Below are positions 1 through 9,859 of a DNA stretch of 64,000 nucleotides, one piece after another. Within the stretch, counting starts at the first letter, position 1, and every line of letters starts with the position of its first letter. The stretch is from Maribacter caenipelagi (lineage in GTDB: Bacteria > Bacteroidota > Bacteroidia > Flavobacteriales > Flavobacteriaceae), in contig NZ_SNZW01000017.1 of the NCBI RefSeq assembly GCF_004364175.1, positions 62,001-126,000 of the forward strand, in the 5' to 3' direction. The notes beneath the pieces were generated by a model. That model did no database searches and had not been told where the DNA came from. It saw only the letters and a program-made list of their open reading frames with translations. The position numbers were made by a program, and so were the translations under genes.

Positions 1-621
1 CAATTAGTTATAGACGTAAAAGATTTAGACCACAGTTTTGCAAACAAGCTGTCTATTCCCTTTACCGATACCAATTTTGAGAAGCAAGCTAGAAAAACGG
101 TTACTGATTTTATTGAGAGTTTAAATATCCATAAAAAAGAATTTAAAGTAACTTTTATGGGCGAGGACCATTTACCTTCTACCTATTGTGCTTGTGTTGA
201 ACATAAAACCATTCAAAGCAAAAAAGCTTTTGGAATGATGGAAAGTTACCCTTTTATAAACTCGGTTATCGCAAGTAATGGAATTCAAGTTAATGGAGTA
301 CCTTTTATTGAAACTACTGATTGGAATATGCAAAACGACAGTATTAGCTTCAATTTCTGCTATCCTATCATTAAAACCGATTCGTTGCCAACCATTAAAG
401 ACCTTATTTATAAAGAATTTATAGGCATGAAATCTTTAAAAGCAATTTACAATGGTAATTATATGACCTCTGATAGAGCTTGGTATACATTACTTGATTA
501 CGCAAAAGAGAAAAATATAAAAGTAGACCCCAAACCTATCGAATTCTTTTTTAACAACCCTAACATGGGTGGAGATGCATTGCGTTGGAAAGCCGAAGTA
601 TTTTTACCAATAAAAGAATGA
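1..621 (+). CDS. GyrI-like effector-binding domain protein (5' truncated by window)
   Basis: The reading frame is open from base 1, so the gene starts upstream of the window; the internal ATG at 157 is not the real start. About 206 residues are visible. The last ~150 residues resemble the GyrI-like/AraC effector-binding fold (features such as CYPI, a late DRAWYTLLDYAK helix and a final W-x-A-E-V-F-LP strand). In Flavobacteriaceae such domains often follow an N-terminal SRPBCC (START-like) domain or a transmembrane helix, which would lie outside this window. The likely role is small-molecule binding; no DNA-binding domain is visible. It is followed after 1 bp by a lipoprotein gene, suggesting cotranscription. 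Family call moderate; exact function unknown. Confidence 0.6.
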   Translation, partial: QLVIDVKDLDHSFANKLSIPFTDTNFEKQARKTVTDFIESLNIHKKEFKVTFMGEDHLPSTYCACVEHKTIQSKKAFGMMESYPFINSVIASNGIQVNGVPFIETTDWNMQNDSISFNFCYPIIKTDSLPTIKDLIYKEFIGMKSLKAIYNGNYMTSDRAWYTLLDYAKEKNIKVDPKPIEFFFNNPNMGGDALRWKAEVFLPIKE

Positions 622-622
622 T

Positions 623-1480
623 ATGAATAAACTTATACTATCCACGCTCATAATACTTACTTCCCTAGCATCATGTAATAATTACGGACAGTTAAAAGTA
701 ATTGCGGACTTACCTAATAGTTTAGCTGAAAATTCAGGACTGGTAACCTATAATGATTCTACAGTTTGGGTCGTTGAAGACGGTGGCAATAAAGACGAAA
801 TTTACCAAGTAAATTTAAATGGCGAAATCCTTAAAAGTTTAGAGGTGAAAAATGGTAAGAACCATGATTGGGAAGATCTTACTAAAGACACTTCTGGTAA
901 TCTCTACATAGCCGATATCGGCAACAACGCAAATGATCGTAAAAATTTGGTCATTCTAAAATTACCAAACCCCACTATTGAACCTGGCGACAAAATTGAT
1001 GCAGAAAAGATTGAGCTATACTACCCAGATCAAAAAAAATTCCCGCCAAAAAAAGATGCCTTTTTCTATGATTCTGAAGCTATATTTCACCACGGTAACC
1101 AATTATATATTGTAACTAAAAATAGATCTAAATCGTTTACTGGTGAAGCTCATATTTATTCTGTACCTGATACTAAAGGTAATTACGAAGCTAAGCTGGT
1201 CGGTTCTTTTACACCATGTAAAGATTGGAAAACTTGCCAAATAACTTCTATTGACATATCACCAAAAGGTGATAAAATTATAGCACTCAGTTATGGAAAG
1301 CTTTTCATTTTTACGGATTTCACCTGGGATGATTTCACTAAAGGAAATATGCAAGAAATTGACCTAGGCGCTCGCTCCCAATTGGAGTCAGTTTGCTTTT
1401 TAAATGACAATACCTTACTCATTTCTGATGAAAAATCGCATGGTGAAGGGGGAAATCTCTACACTTACTCTTTAAAGTAA
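623..1480 (+). CDS. Lipoprotein with SdiA-regulated/NHL-like beta-propeller fold
   Basis: A 285-residue protein. It begins with a typical lipoprotein signal (hydrophobic stretch, then a lipobox with Cys at residue 19, LASCNN), so it is probably anchored in the outer or inner membrane facing the periplasm. The rest holds repeated strands with motifs such as NSGLV, DGGNKDEIY, HDWEDL, LYIADIGNN and LLISDE, which is typical of secreted propeller proteins (SdiA-regulated or NHL-like) found in Bacteroidota. No catalytic residues can be assigned. ATG lies 1 bp after the stop of the upstream GyrI-like gene. It converges with the metallophosphoesterase gene, with only 9 bp between stops. Confidence 0.6.
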   Translation: MNKLILSTLIILTSLASCNNYGQLKVIADLPNSLAENSGLVTYNDSTVWVVEDGGNKDEIYQVNLNGEILKSLEVKNGKNHDWEDLTKDTSGNLYIADIGNNANDRKNLVILKLPNPTIEPGDKIDAEKIELYYPDQKKFPPKKDAFFYDSEAIFHHGNQLYIVTKNRSKSFTGEAHIYSVPDTKGNYEAKLVGSFTPCKDWKTCQITSIDISPKGDKIIALSYGKLFIFTDFTWDDFTKGNMQEIDLGARSQLESVCFLNDNTLLISDEKSHGEGGNLYTYSLK

Positions 1481-1489
1481 TCAAATCAC

Positions 1490-4400
1490 CTAAAAGCCAA
1501 AACCTAGTCCGAAGGTAAATCTTGGTCCTTCTTCACTAGCGAAAATGGCAGTATTGATCGAAATGATATCAGAAGCATTTAAAAAGAATCCTCCTCCATA
1601 TGAAGTATGCCAACGACCAGAACTCATTTCAGGCATCCAAACTCTACCATAATCAAATCCTCCAAAAAGACCCATTGCCATTGGCAATAATCGGGTACGT
1701 TTCTTTTTTAAACTAAATCTTATATCTGTATTCTGATAGTATGATGTTTTACCGGTAAAACGTTGATTTCTAAATCCGCGAAGACCATCTATACCTCCAA
1801 TACTTGCTGCTTGGTAAAATTCAAAATCATCACCAATATTAAAATGTGCTTTCCACTTAGTTGCTAATACCAGCCTACCATTAGGTATCAATTTATAATC
1901 AAAACCCAGGCTAGGTATAATGTAACCAAAACTACCCGCTTCTTTTGAAATATTCTCTTTGAAACCTGCCTGTAATGACGATGACATTCCTAAAGTTGGG
2001 AACGCTTCATTATCTTTATTTTGATAAGTGTAGGTAGCATGAGCTCCTACAAAATCACTATTAGTTTCTTCTCCGTTCTGTTGATAAAATGTGTTAATGA
2101 ATCTATCGTTAGTTTCTTCAACACTTATATTTTCATAAGACACTCCTAATTTTACCTTAGCTCCTAACTGCCCCCTCCAAACTAATGATGGAGAAAACTC
2201 TATCTGTCGTAGCTTCACCCTATTATAGTCCAGCTCTAAATCGTCATCAAAATTTTCGGTATTGTTCCCAAATCCGAAGAAATTTATAGCAAAATTCGGA
2301 CTCGTAAATCTTGCTTTCAGTTCAGCGTTCCAATTCTCGAATACATGTGCAAATTCACCTTGATACTTAAAATCAAATCCGCTTGTAGCAAAATAATACG
2401 ATGCTGCAAAAGTGTGTTGCTGTGTAAAAGGATTTTGCCTAAAACCATTATAGGTATAGGTATTTACAAAACCTATTCGCATACCATCGTCTGGATTAAA
2501 ACCTATAGTTGGTATAATTTGATTAAAACTATTTCTTAATTTTAACGGCTGATACGTATTCAGTTCATAATCATCTGACAATTTGACCTTTGCCCCTCCT
2601 GTTGCCTCAAATGTGTTCTTCTTACTTTTAAAGTCATACAAGGCAACATTTCTACCATCTTCTACTTTATAGATATCATTATTATGTCCGCCAATTATTC
2701 TAACCTTTACACCAGAGAAATTTGACGGATTTTTAACCTCAAAAATATCGTCATCATCTAATCCAAAAACCCAAAGTTCTTTAGTATCTTCTTTTGAAAA
2801 TACTTTGTAATAGAATAGACGCTTTTTCTTGTCACCGATATTTCTAAACACCCTTACTTCGGTTTCTTTATTGTTCAGTCTATTAATCTCAAACCAATCA
2901 TCTTTATCTGTACCTGCAACTACAGCATATTTATTCAATATTTGATAATATTTATTGGCGGTCTCTTGAATGTTACTTAAACGTGCCAGAAGAATTTCTT
3001 TAATTTCATCCACTGTTTCATCGCGTACTTCTACAGGAAAAGATTTAAAGGCCTCATCAATATCACTTGGCTTTAAGTTTTCTTGTAAGTATTTCGCTTG
3101 CGCTATCCACTGACTTTTTTCTGTCTCCCCCAATAAGGTCAAGTCTAAAACATAGGTCATTGGCGATGAATTGAACCCTTTTACACTTCTAATATCTTCA
3201 TTAAAACCTTCCATTAATCGTAAACCAGGTATAATACGTGTGGCAATTTTCATTAAAGCGCCGTCTCCCATTTTTGAGAATACCTGATCTCTATCTCTGG
3301 GCACAGGTCGATAAATGGTTTTACCTTTCTTCTCATCTTTAAACTCTGCCCAACGCCATTGATCTACATGACGATCCCAATCACCTAAAACCATATCAAA
3401 AAGTCGAGCTCTTAAATAAAGGTCTTTATCTACTTCGTACTTTTCATCATCACGAAGGTCTTCAAGCATACCGTCAGTACTCGTTAAATTATTTGAATAC
3501 CCAAAGCTTGCCAAATCTCCATGACCATCGCCAGTATGTTCTTCGATCATATATAGCTCATCGCCAAAGATGTCATTATATTCTTTTAAGGCTGGTTGCT
3601 TAGGCACATAATATAAAACAGGATTTGTATGATAAACACCTACAGCATCAGATAATTTCGCAGTTGTAAACGGACCATAAGGGTGTGATCCTGTATAAAA
3701 ATCTTGCAATATTTCTTGAGTATAGGTTTCCTTCAGGTCATCAAGTACATATTGATCTTGAAATGCCATCGATTGTAAATACAATTCTGCACTTTTTCTT
3801 AAGGCTCTCATTACATACTCCCTTCCATCTTTTGCGCGTAAACGCAACGATTTAGACTGGTGACCACCTCCTTTTTTAACAGGCTCTAAACCACCCAAAA
3901 GAGAATCTAAATTCACCGTAGGCACTTTCACCTCGGTACCATAATACTTGCGGTAACGGTCTCCCCATATTCCTTTATATAATCCGCTTTTGTCAATTTC
4001 ATCTTCTGTATATACGGATGCTTTTACACTATCTGGAAATTGCCCGGTAAATTCCCCAACATATTCTTTCTGAGTTGGTGGTAAAACTTCATTGGTAAAC
4101 AAAAACTCTTCATTATCATTATCGTCTACACCATAAAACCGAACTCTAGATGAGCCATCTTTATATACTTCTAAAGTAGCATATCCCATTTTACCGGTGT
4201 TAAACTGAGAACCATTCAACAAACGTGTAAAACCTTCTTTTGCTCCAGATCCACTAACAATTTGTGGGGTGTTATTTTCTACAAAATATTGTAATGTATG
4301 TTCATGTCCAGATGCAAAAATTACGCGATCCGAATATTGTGCCAAGGTAGTGACCCTATTCATCAATTCTCTATAACGCTTATTGTTCACATCTTCTACC

Positions 4401-5212
4401 GATGCACCCGATGTACTTCTAAGCACATTGATAAATGAACCTAGAACGGGCACAGGCACTGCCATTTTCTTAGGATAAAAATGTTTTCTTAACGAGTATT
4501 GTCCACCGTGCTCTCCATAACTATTACTGGGGTGATGCATTGCAATGACCGTTGTGCGATCGCGATAGTCTTTTATAGCATCTTCAAGTTCCAAGAAAAA
4601 CTTATCTCTACTCTTTATATCACACTTATCATTAATATCTGGGCGCTTGTCCCAATTGGTCAAATACCATTCTGTATCTAGGGTTATTATAGCGACATCA
4701 TCACCTATTTCTACAACATCTATTGGGCACCCGTTTTCTGGTAAAAAAGGATCCTTCTCCTTTTTTTTAAGCGCTTTCTTAATGTAATTTTCTTCTCTTT
4801 CTAGACCTATCAAACCTTCGGTATACCAATCATGATTTCCTGGTATAAAAAGAGGTCTTCCCTTAAAATCATTCAAAGTATTTAACTGAGCATCTAAATG
4901 ATTTTTTGCAGTTCTGAATGCATCAGTAGAATCTTTAGGATCTGGTAGCCCGGCCGGGTAAATATTGTCTCCTAAAAAAATAGCAGTACTATTCTTATCG
5001 GCTTTATCTAACCTATTTTTAAATATCTTCAGCGCAGGATTCATTCCACCCATTGGAGATAAACCAGCATCCCCAATTAAATAAAAGGTATGAGATATTT
5101 CTTTTGAATCATTTACATCTATAGCATATTTTTCATCAACATACTTAGTTTCATAAGTAGCACAGCTAGTAATGAATATAAAAACCGACAGATATGCATA
5201 TAATTTTTTCAT
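1490..5212 (-). CDS. Calcineurin-like metallophosphoesterase fused to C-terminal BamA/surface-antigen beta-barrel
   Basis: A 1240-residue lipoprotein: signal with Cys17 (FITSCAT). Residues ~40-370 form a calcineurin-like metallophosphoesterase domain with the metal motifs GDAG (47-50), GDN (81-83), GNHD (125-128), MHHP and a late GHEH. A middle part (~400-800) has no fold I can name; it contains RPVPRDRDQVF and a DWDRHVDQW kinase-like stretch. The last ~300 residues show alternating aromatic/polar strands and end in phenylalanine, as in an Omp85/BamA-type barrel inserted in the outer membrane. The arrangement implies a phosphoesterase tethered to its own outer-membrane barrel. Such fusions are known in Bacteroidota but the substrate is unknown. 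It is divergent from the HD-PycTM gene, with 57 bp between starts. Confidence 0.8.
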   Translation of the reverse strand: MKKLYAYLSVFIFITSCATYETKYVDEKYAIDVNDSKEISHTFYLIGDAGLSPMGGMNPALKIFKNRLDKADKNSTAIFLGDNIYPAGLPDPKDSTDAFRTAKNHLDAQLNTLNDFKGRPLFIPGNHDWYTEGLIGLEREENYIKKALKKKEKDPFLPENGCPIDVVEIGDDVAIITLDTEWYLTNWDKRPDINDKCDIKSRDKFFLELEDAIKDYRDRTTVIAMHHPSNSYGEHGGQYSLRKHFYPKKMAVPVPVLGSFINVLRSTSGASVEDVNNKRYRELMNRVTTLAQYSDRVIFASGHEHTLQYFVENNTPQIVSGSGAKEGFTRLLNGSQFNTGKMGYATLEVYKDGSSRVRFYGVDDNDNEEFLFTNEVLPPTQKEYVGEFTGQFPDSVKASVYTEDEIDKSGLYKGIWGDRYRKYYGTEVKVPTVNLDSLLGGLEPVKKGGGHQSKSLRLRAKDGREYVMRALRKSAELYLQSMAFQDQYVLDDLKETYTQEILQDFYTGSHPYGPFTTAKLSDAVGVYHTNPVLYYVPKQPALKEYNDIFGDELYMIEEHTGDGHGDLASFGYSNNLTSTDGMLEDLRDDEKYEVDKDLYLRARLFDMVLGDWDRHVDQWRWAEFKDEKKGKTIYRPVPRDRDQVFSKMGDGALMKIATRIIPGLRLMEGFNEDIRSVKGFNSSPMTYVLDLTLLGETEKSQWIAQAKYLQENLKPSDIDEAFKSFPVEVRDETVDEIKEILLARLSNIQETANKYYQILNKYAVVAGTDKDDWFEINRLNNKETEVRVFRNIGDKKKRLFYYKVFSKEDTKELWVFGLDDDDIFEVKNPSNFSGVKVRIIGGHNNDIYKVEDGRNVALYDFKSKKNTFEATGGAKVKLSDDYELNTYQPLKLRNSFNQIIPTIGFNPDDGMRIGFVNTYTYNGFRQNPFTQQHTFAASYYFATSGFDFKYQGEFAHVFENWNAELKARFTSPNFAINFFGFGNNTENFDDDLELDYNRVKLRQIEFSPSLVWRGQLGAKVKLGVSYENISVEETNDRFINTFYQQNGEETNSDFVGAHATYTYQNKDNEAFPTLGMSSSLQAGFKENISKEAGSFGYIIPSLGFDYKLIPNGRLVLATKWKAHFNIGDDFEFYQAASIGGIDGLRGFRNQRFTGKTSYYQNTDIRFSLKKKRTRLLPMAMGLFGGFDYGRVWMPEMSSGRWHTSYGGGFFLNASDIISINTAIFASEEGPRFTFGLGFGF

Positions 5213-5269
5213 AGTAACGTTGCCCTCTTTAAAATTTTGTAATTTGGATATTTCAAACCAATTTCTTCT

Positions 5270-6487
5270 ATGTCAAAGATTGTAGATAACACACAACAGT
5301 TTGTAATTGAATTACTTACCAATCATTTGGACAAGAAGTTTTTATACCATAACCTAAGACATACACAAAGAGTCGTTAAAAGTACTAAACAATTACTGGA
5401 ATCTTGTTCTCTATCCGATCAGGATAAGGAACTTCTTGTAATAGTGGCCTGGTTACACGATACCGGGTACACAAAAGGGACCGCTAACCACGAAGAAAGT
5501 AGTTGTGAAATTGCAGAAGAATTTTTAACAAAAGAAGGATATAACACGGAAGGAATAGAGAAGGTGAAGTCTTGCATTCTTGCCACAAAATGGAAAGCAA
5601 AGCCAAACAATTTGATGGAAGAGATTATTCGCGATGCAGATTCTTCGCATTTTGCACAAAGCAGCTACCTTGAAACCTCTGACCTTTTACGTGAAGAACT
5701 CAAGCTGCTCGGCTTAAAAACTTACAGCCAAAAAGAATGGCTAGAACTTAATATTCAAGTATTTAGAACTGACCATCAATACTATACAGATTACGCTAAA
5801 GAAAATTGGCTTGCAAAAAAAGACAAAAACCTAAGAAAACTTATAAAGGACAAGAAGTCTGAAAAGAAGCTTGCAAAAAAAGAAAAACTAAAAGCTCAAT
5901 TCAAAAGCGAAAGTCCGGATCGTGGTATACAGACTCTTTACCGCGTTACCCTAAAAAATCATATTACCCTTAGTGATATAGCAGATACAAAAGCAAATAT
6001 TTTGCTTTCTGTGAATGCAATTATAATTTCTTTGGCACTGTCCAACCTTATACCAAAATTAGACAACCCATCTAACGACTATCTTATTTACCCTACCGTA
6101 ATATTCGTATTCTTTAGTGTGGTCTCTATGGTATTAGCGGTATTAGCTACCAGACCTAATGTTACAAGTGGTGAATTCACCAAGGAAGATGTTGCAAACA
6201 AAAATGTAAACCTATTGTTCTTTGGCAACTTTCATAAAATGGCCTTAAGCGAATATGAATGGGCTATAAAAGAAATGCTCAAAGACAAAGACTACATCTA
6301 CAATTCTTTAACGAAAGACCTTTATTTTCTTGGGATCGTGCTAAATAGAAAATACTCTTTACTACGATGGACCTATACCATTTTCATGATCGGTATGATT
6401 CTATCTGTAATTGCATTTGCCATTTCGTTTAAATTCTTTGGTCCTGAACGTAAAATTGAGCTACTAAGCCAGGTGCTACTCTTTTAA
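5270..6487 (+). CDS. HD-domain phosphohydrolase fused to Pycsar-effector-like transmembrane domain (PycTM/DUF5706)
   Basis: A 405-residue protein of two parts. Residues ~10-190 form an HD-type metal phosphohydrolase: His27, His31, His63-Asp64 (WLHDTGY), His74 and Asp122/Asp124 (RDAD) are in place, so the site looks active. After a lysine-rich linker (~195-210), residues ~215-405 match the PycTM membrane domain (DUF5706): motif SDIADTKANILLS followed by three likely transmembrane segments (~240-262, ~272-295, ~368-390). In Pycsar immunity PycTM responds to cyclic pyrimidine nucleotides made by a neighbouring cyclase; no cyclase is seen here. An HD domain could instead hydrolyse a nucleotide signal. 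Its 3' end overlaps the convergent GAF gene by 12 bp. Domain calls firm, role inferred. Confidence 0.82.
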   Translation: MSKIVDNTQQFVIELLTNHLDKKFLYHNLRHTQRVVKSTKQLLESCSLSDQDKELLVIVAWLHDTGYTKGTANHEESSCEIAEEFLTKEGYNTEGIEKVKSCILATKWKAKPNNLMEEIIRDADSSHFAQSSYLETSDLLREELKLLGLKTYSQKEWLELNIQVFRTDHQYYTDYAKENWLAKKDKNLRKLIKDKKSEKKLAKKEKLKAQFKSESPDRGIQTLYRVTLKNHITLSDIADTKANILLSVNAIIISLALSNLIPKLDNPSNDYLIYPTVIFVFFSVVSMVLAVLATRPNVTSGEFTKEDVANKNVNLLFFGNFHKMALSEYEWAIKEMLKDKDYIYNSLTKDLYFLGIVLNRKYSLLRWTYTIFMIGMILSVIAFAISFKFFGPERKIELLSQVLLF

Positions 6488-8848
6488 AGCATCCATAAGA
6501 TCCTGATAGGTATATGTCTTTTCAGGTTCTTGATCTCTTTTGTAAAGAATCTCTGCGCGAATTGCTTTAAGCCCAGATACACCTTGCAGACCTTCCAATT
6601 CAACAATTTCTATCTTGTCTGTAAAGCAACCTTTAGATTTTAAAAATTTGATATACCTTAAATACTCTAATTCATCTTTCTTTTGAGAATACACAATAGA
6701 AAGAACTCCTTTCTGAGTCAACCTTTGATCGGTACCTTTTATAAAAGATTTATCAATTCTCTTTTTAATTACCTCATAACGTGCATTATAGGTTCCGTCA
6801 ACATCAAATTGTTTTTCATCCATTCTAAATCGAATAGACAATGATGTATTGTACACTAATATTAACGACGCAGCATCTAATGGTACCGGTAATTTTGGCT
6901 TTAGAGCGTAATGAGCATTTTCCATTTCACACATTACCTGTAATTGCCACAACCTTAAATTATTTAGATATAACAGGTTGTATTCTTGACTTTCTGAAAT
7001 TGAAGCTCCAATATACATGTTATGCTCTACACCATCTGTTTTATAACGCTCGTAATAATGAGGAAACATCGCTTGTGCACTCTCCTGTCTTTTATCAATA
7101 ACCGAAGAAAGTTTTTTATTGATCAATGTTACACTCTCGTCATAGTTCTTTCTATGGTCGTAGTATGACCCTGTACCCATATCAATTTTAGACTCATACT
7201 TTAAAATATGCTTCTCTATATCTTTGTCAGATTTTTTTAAGTGCTCAAAAACAGGGGATATTTCTTCGTGAACAAAATCAAAAATAGCTTGCTCACTATT
7301 TGTATAAAGCATTTCCTTTATGCTTTCAAGGTGATTATTTACCCTGAAAATTAGTTCCTCATAAATTGGCAAATCCCACTTTTTTACCGCAATATTAAGC
7401 ACATTGTCAATCTCTGAAAGCTGAATCATTAAATCGCGCTGAATTGCTAAATTTCTAGCTTGTGAAGAATCTTTTATGTCTATTTGACCAAATAAAGGAT
7501 ACACATCTTTAAAAACGATTTCTTTAAATGAAGGAGATCGACCTTCTGTTTCGTCTAAAATGAATTTTTTGGCCTCTTCTTGAAATTTCCAATAAACCGA
7601 AGAATGAACAGAAGTACATTCATTCTGTATGATTGCGTCTATTCTATTATTTTCTTCGTTTTTGGCACGTACAACAGCAGATACAATAAAAGGCAATACG
7701 TCATCTAACTTTTGGGCATTTACACCGTTAAGCACACTTTTCTTCTCAGAAACAATCTCTAAGACCCCTAAAAGATTATTTTCATAAGCTATTGGAGCAA
7801 AAATTGCACTTTGTATACCTTGTTCTTTTAGTCCTTTATAGGGATTCATATTACCTGACTGCTCTACTTCGCGATCCATGTCGGTAATAGTAAAGTATGC
7901 GGTTTTGTCAATTAATTTCTCATAAGAATCTTCACACAAAGCAGACTTACAATTCATATGGTGCTCCCCTCCTAAAAGAAAGCTTTCAAAGCCCATACCT
8001 GCAACCTCTTCAAACTCATTTTTCTTAGCATCAAAAGATGCAAAACCTACTTTAATATTAGGCAGTCTAAAAAACGACTTAAAAGTTTCCTGCAAATCAT
8101 GCATGAAATTTGTAGGTTGTATGGTATTCTTAGAAATCAATTTTGACTTAATATTAGAAATTGCTTGTTCCATTGTAACATCGAACAAATTGGCAATTAC
8201 AAAGCCTTTGGATATAAAACTCTCTGGAGGAATTTTTTCCATCCAAAGTTTAATATCATTTGGGCTGGCCAATAATTCATCTACATCTTCTTGAAGCACC
8301 TCTTTAGCTTTCTCTGTAGGAATAATGTCAATAAAATCAGCATTATATAAAATACGATAATGGCGCATTACACCATTGGCATCTGGAATATCGTAAAAAT
8401 AAGGGCGACTAAAATCTAAATGGTAACCATAGTAATAATTCAACACCACTACACAGCTCATGATATAATCCATATCATCGCCAACATTTCTTAATTCTGG
8501 CACATAATTCTCCCCTGCTTCTTCAATAATTTTTTGAAAACGAGTAGACGATTTTATAATCATATCTTGATAAGGCAACGTCGCTACCTTTATCTCGTTA
8601 CCGCTTAAAGCTTCTGTAAATGTATCTTGCAGAATACGATTAATGAGATCTTTATTCTTCTCTAATAAAGTAAAATCTGAAAAACCATCTCGAAGTTCAG
8701 GAAAACCTTTTTCAATAGACAATATCCTCTCAGCAGTTGCTGCCAAAAAAGGATCATCACCCTTCAAATGTTCATCGTACTTCTCTAGAAGTTTTTCAAA
8801 ACTTATGAGGTGCTTAACCGGCATTATCTTTCTCTCGTGCTTTCCCAT
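6476..8848 (-). CDS. GAF domain-containing protein, large cytoplasmic, unknown output
   Basis: A 790-residue protein without signal peptide or membrane segments. Residues ~250-400 look like a GAF domain (stretches such as KVGFASFDA, IQSAIFAPI, LLGVLEIVSEK). The N-terminal ~240 and the C-terminal ~390 residues are mainly helical and carry no histidine-kinase, GGDEF, EAL, cyclase or DNA-binding motif I can recognise. Proteins of this layout appear to be kept as single genes in Flavobacteriia. It converges on the HD-PycTM gene with a 12-bp overlap and is divergent from the metallophosphoesterase at 8959. A sensory role is plausible from the GAF fold, but the signal and the output are unknown. 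Confidence 0.65.
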   Translation of the reverse strand: MGKHERKIMPVKHLISFEKLLEKYDEHLKGDDPFLAATAERILSIEKGFPELRDGFSDFTLLEKNKDLINRILQDTFTEALSGNEIKVATLPYQDMIIKSSTRFQKIIEEAGENYVPELRNVGDDMDYIMSCVVVLNYYYGYHLDFSRPYFYDIPDANGVMRHYRILYNADFIDIIPTEKAKEVLQEDVDELLASPNDIKLWMEKIPPESFISKGFVIANLFDVTMEQAISNIKSKLISKNTIQPTNFMHDLQETFKSFFRLPNIKVGFASFDAKKNEFEEVAGMGFESFLLGGEHHMNCKSALCEDSYEKLIDKTAYFTITDMDREVEQSGNMNPYKGLKEQGIQSAIFAPIAYENNLLGVLEIVSEKKSVLNGVNAQKLDDVLPFIVSAVVRAKNEENNRIDAIIQNECTSVHSSVYWKFQEEAKKFILDETEGRSPSFKEIVFKDVYPLFGQIDIKDSSQARNLAIQRDLMIQLSEIDNVLNIAVKKWDLPIYEELIFRVNNHLESIKEMLYTNSEQAIFDFVHEEISPVFEHLKKSDKDIEKHILKYESKIDMGTGSYYDHRKNYDESVTLINKKLSSVIDKRQESAQAMFPHYYERYKTDGVEHNMYIGASISESQEYNLLYLNNLRLWQLQVMCEMENAHYALKPKLPVPLDAASLILVYNTSLSIRFRMDEKQFDVDGTYNARYEVIKKRIDKSFIKGTDQRLTQKGVLSIVYSQKKDELEYLRYIKFLKSKGCFTDKIEIVELEGLQGVSGLKAIRAEILYKRDQEPEKTYTYQDLMDALKE

Positions 8849-8958
8849 GGTTTAGTTAGTCTACTAATTGGCTGTAAAGTTACAAAACATACCAAGTTTT
8901 TTGAGGCTCTAAGACCTATGGTTGACTGGATTTTCGGATATTTAACGAAAAATAACCC

Positions 8959-9858
8959 ATGTCATCGGATAGTAGACTTACCAGAGCATACAAAAACGCC
9001 AAAGTTATTCCGTTCGACGATACCTCAAAATTCATACTTTTTAGTGATTGCCATAGAGGAGACAACAGTTTTTCAGATGAATTTGCGAACAATAGAAATA
9101 TTTATTTTCATGCCCTAAAATTTTATCATTCTGAAGGATTCGACTATTGTGAACTTGGCGATGGCGACGAACTTTGGGAGAACATTCATTTCGAATCTAT
9201 TTTTGAAGCTCATAAAAATGTCTTTAAGCTTCTAAAGCAGTTTCATCTTGATCATAGACTGCATATGATATGGGGTAATCATGACATGGTCTACAAAGAT
9301 GAAGCTTATGTAAAAAAACATCTTTCCAGTTATTTTGAGCCTATTGATGACAAAGACAAATCTCTTTTTGAAGGCATCAAATATCATGAGGCACTTATTT
9401 TAAAAAATAAAGAATCCCAACAAGAAGTTTTTCTAACCCACGGTCACCAAGCAGATTGGTGGAATTATACATTTTGGCGTTGGGGCAGGTTTTTAGTGAG
9501 AGTCTTATGGAAACCTTTACAAGTATGGGGTATTGCCGATCCTACTTCGCCAGCTAAAAATTACACCGAACTTATAAAAGTAGAGCGACGTATAAAAAAG
9601 TGGATTCTTAAAAACAATCTGAAAGTTACTGTTGTAGGACATACGCATAGACCTCGATTCCCCGAGCCTGGTGACATTCCTCTTTTTAATGATGGTAGTT
9701 GTGTTCACCCTAGAAGTATTACCGGTATTGAAATTGAAAAGGGTAATATATCTTTGATCAAATGGCAAATAAACACCACAGATGATGGTACGTTACGTGT
9801 GGTTCGTATTCTGTTGGAAGGTCCTCAAAAATTGGTAGATTATATAGATAAAAAATAA
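8959..9858 (+). CDS. Cytoplasmic metallophosphoesterase family protein
   Basis: A 299-residue protein with no signal peptide. The full calcineurin-like motif set is present: SDCHRGD near residue 30, GDGDELW near 70, GNHD near 111 and VVGHTHRPR near 225. Spacing and the DCHRGD start resemble the UDP-2,3-diacylglucosamine hydrolase (LpxH)-like branch, but nothing proves a lipid A substrate. The stop is followed after one base by the start of an AraC-family gene, so the two are almost certainly cotranscribed. An overlapping frame from 8810 was discounted because it lacks these motifs. Confidence 0.75.
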   Translation: MSSDSRLTRAYKNAKVIPFDDTSKFILFSDCHRGDNSFSDEFANNRNIYFHALKFYHSEGFDYCELGDGDELWENIHFESIFEAHKNVFKLLKQFHLDHRLHMIWGNHDMVYKDEAYVKKHLSSYFEPIDDKDKSLFEGIKYHEALILKNKESQQEVFLTHGHQADWWNYTFWRWGRFLVRVLWKPLQVWGIADPTSPAKNYTELIKVERRIKKWILKNNLKVTVVGHTHRPRFPEPGDIPLFNDGSCVHPRSITGIEIEKGNISLIKWQINTTDDGTLRVVRILLEGPQKLVDYIDKK

Positions 9859-9859
9859 G

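Noticed and set aside
5270-8848. Complete Pycsar defence system
   Set aside because: The PycTM-like domain is present, but neither neighbour has a nucleotide cyclase motif, and the GAF gene is convergent rather than in an operon.
8810-9118. Open frame overlapping the start of the metallophosphoesterase
   Set aside because: It is a shadow frame; the metal motifs SDCHRGD and GDGDELW are in the other frame starting at 8959.
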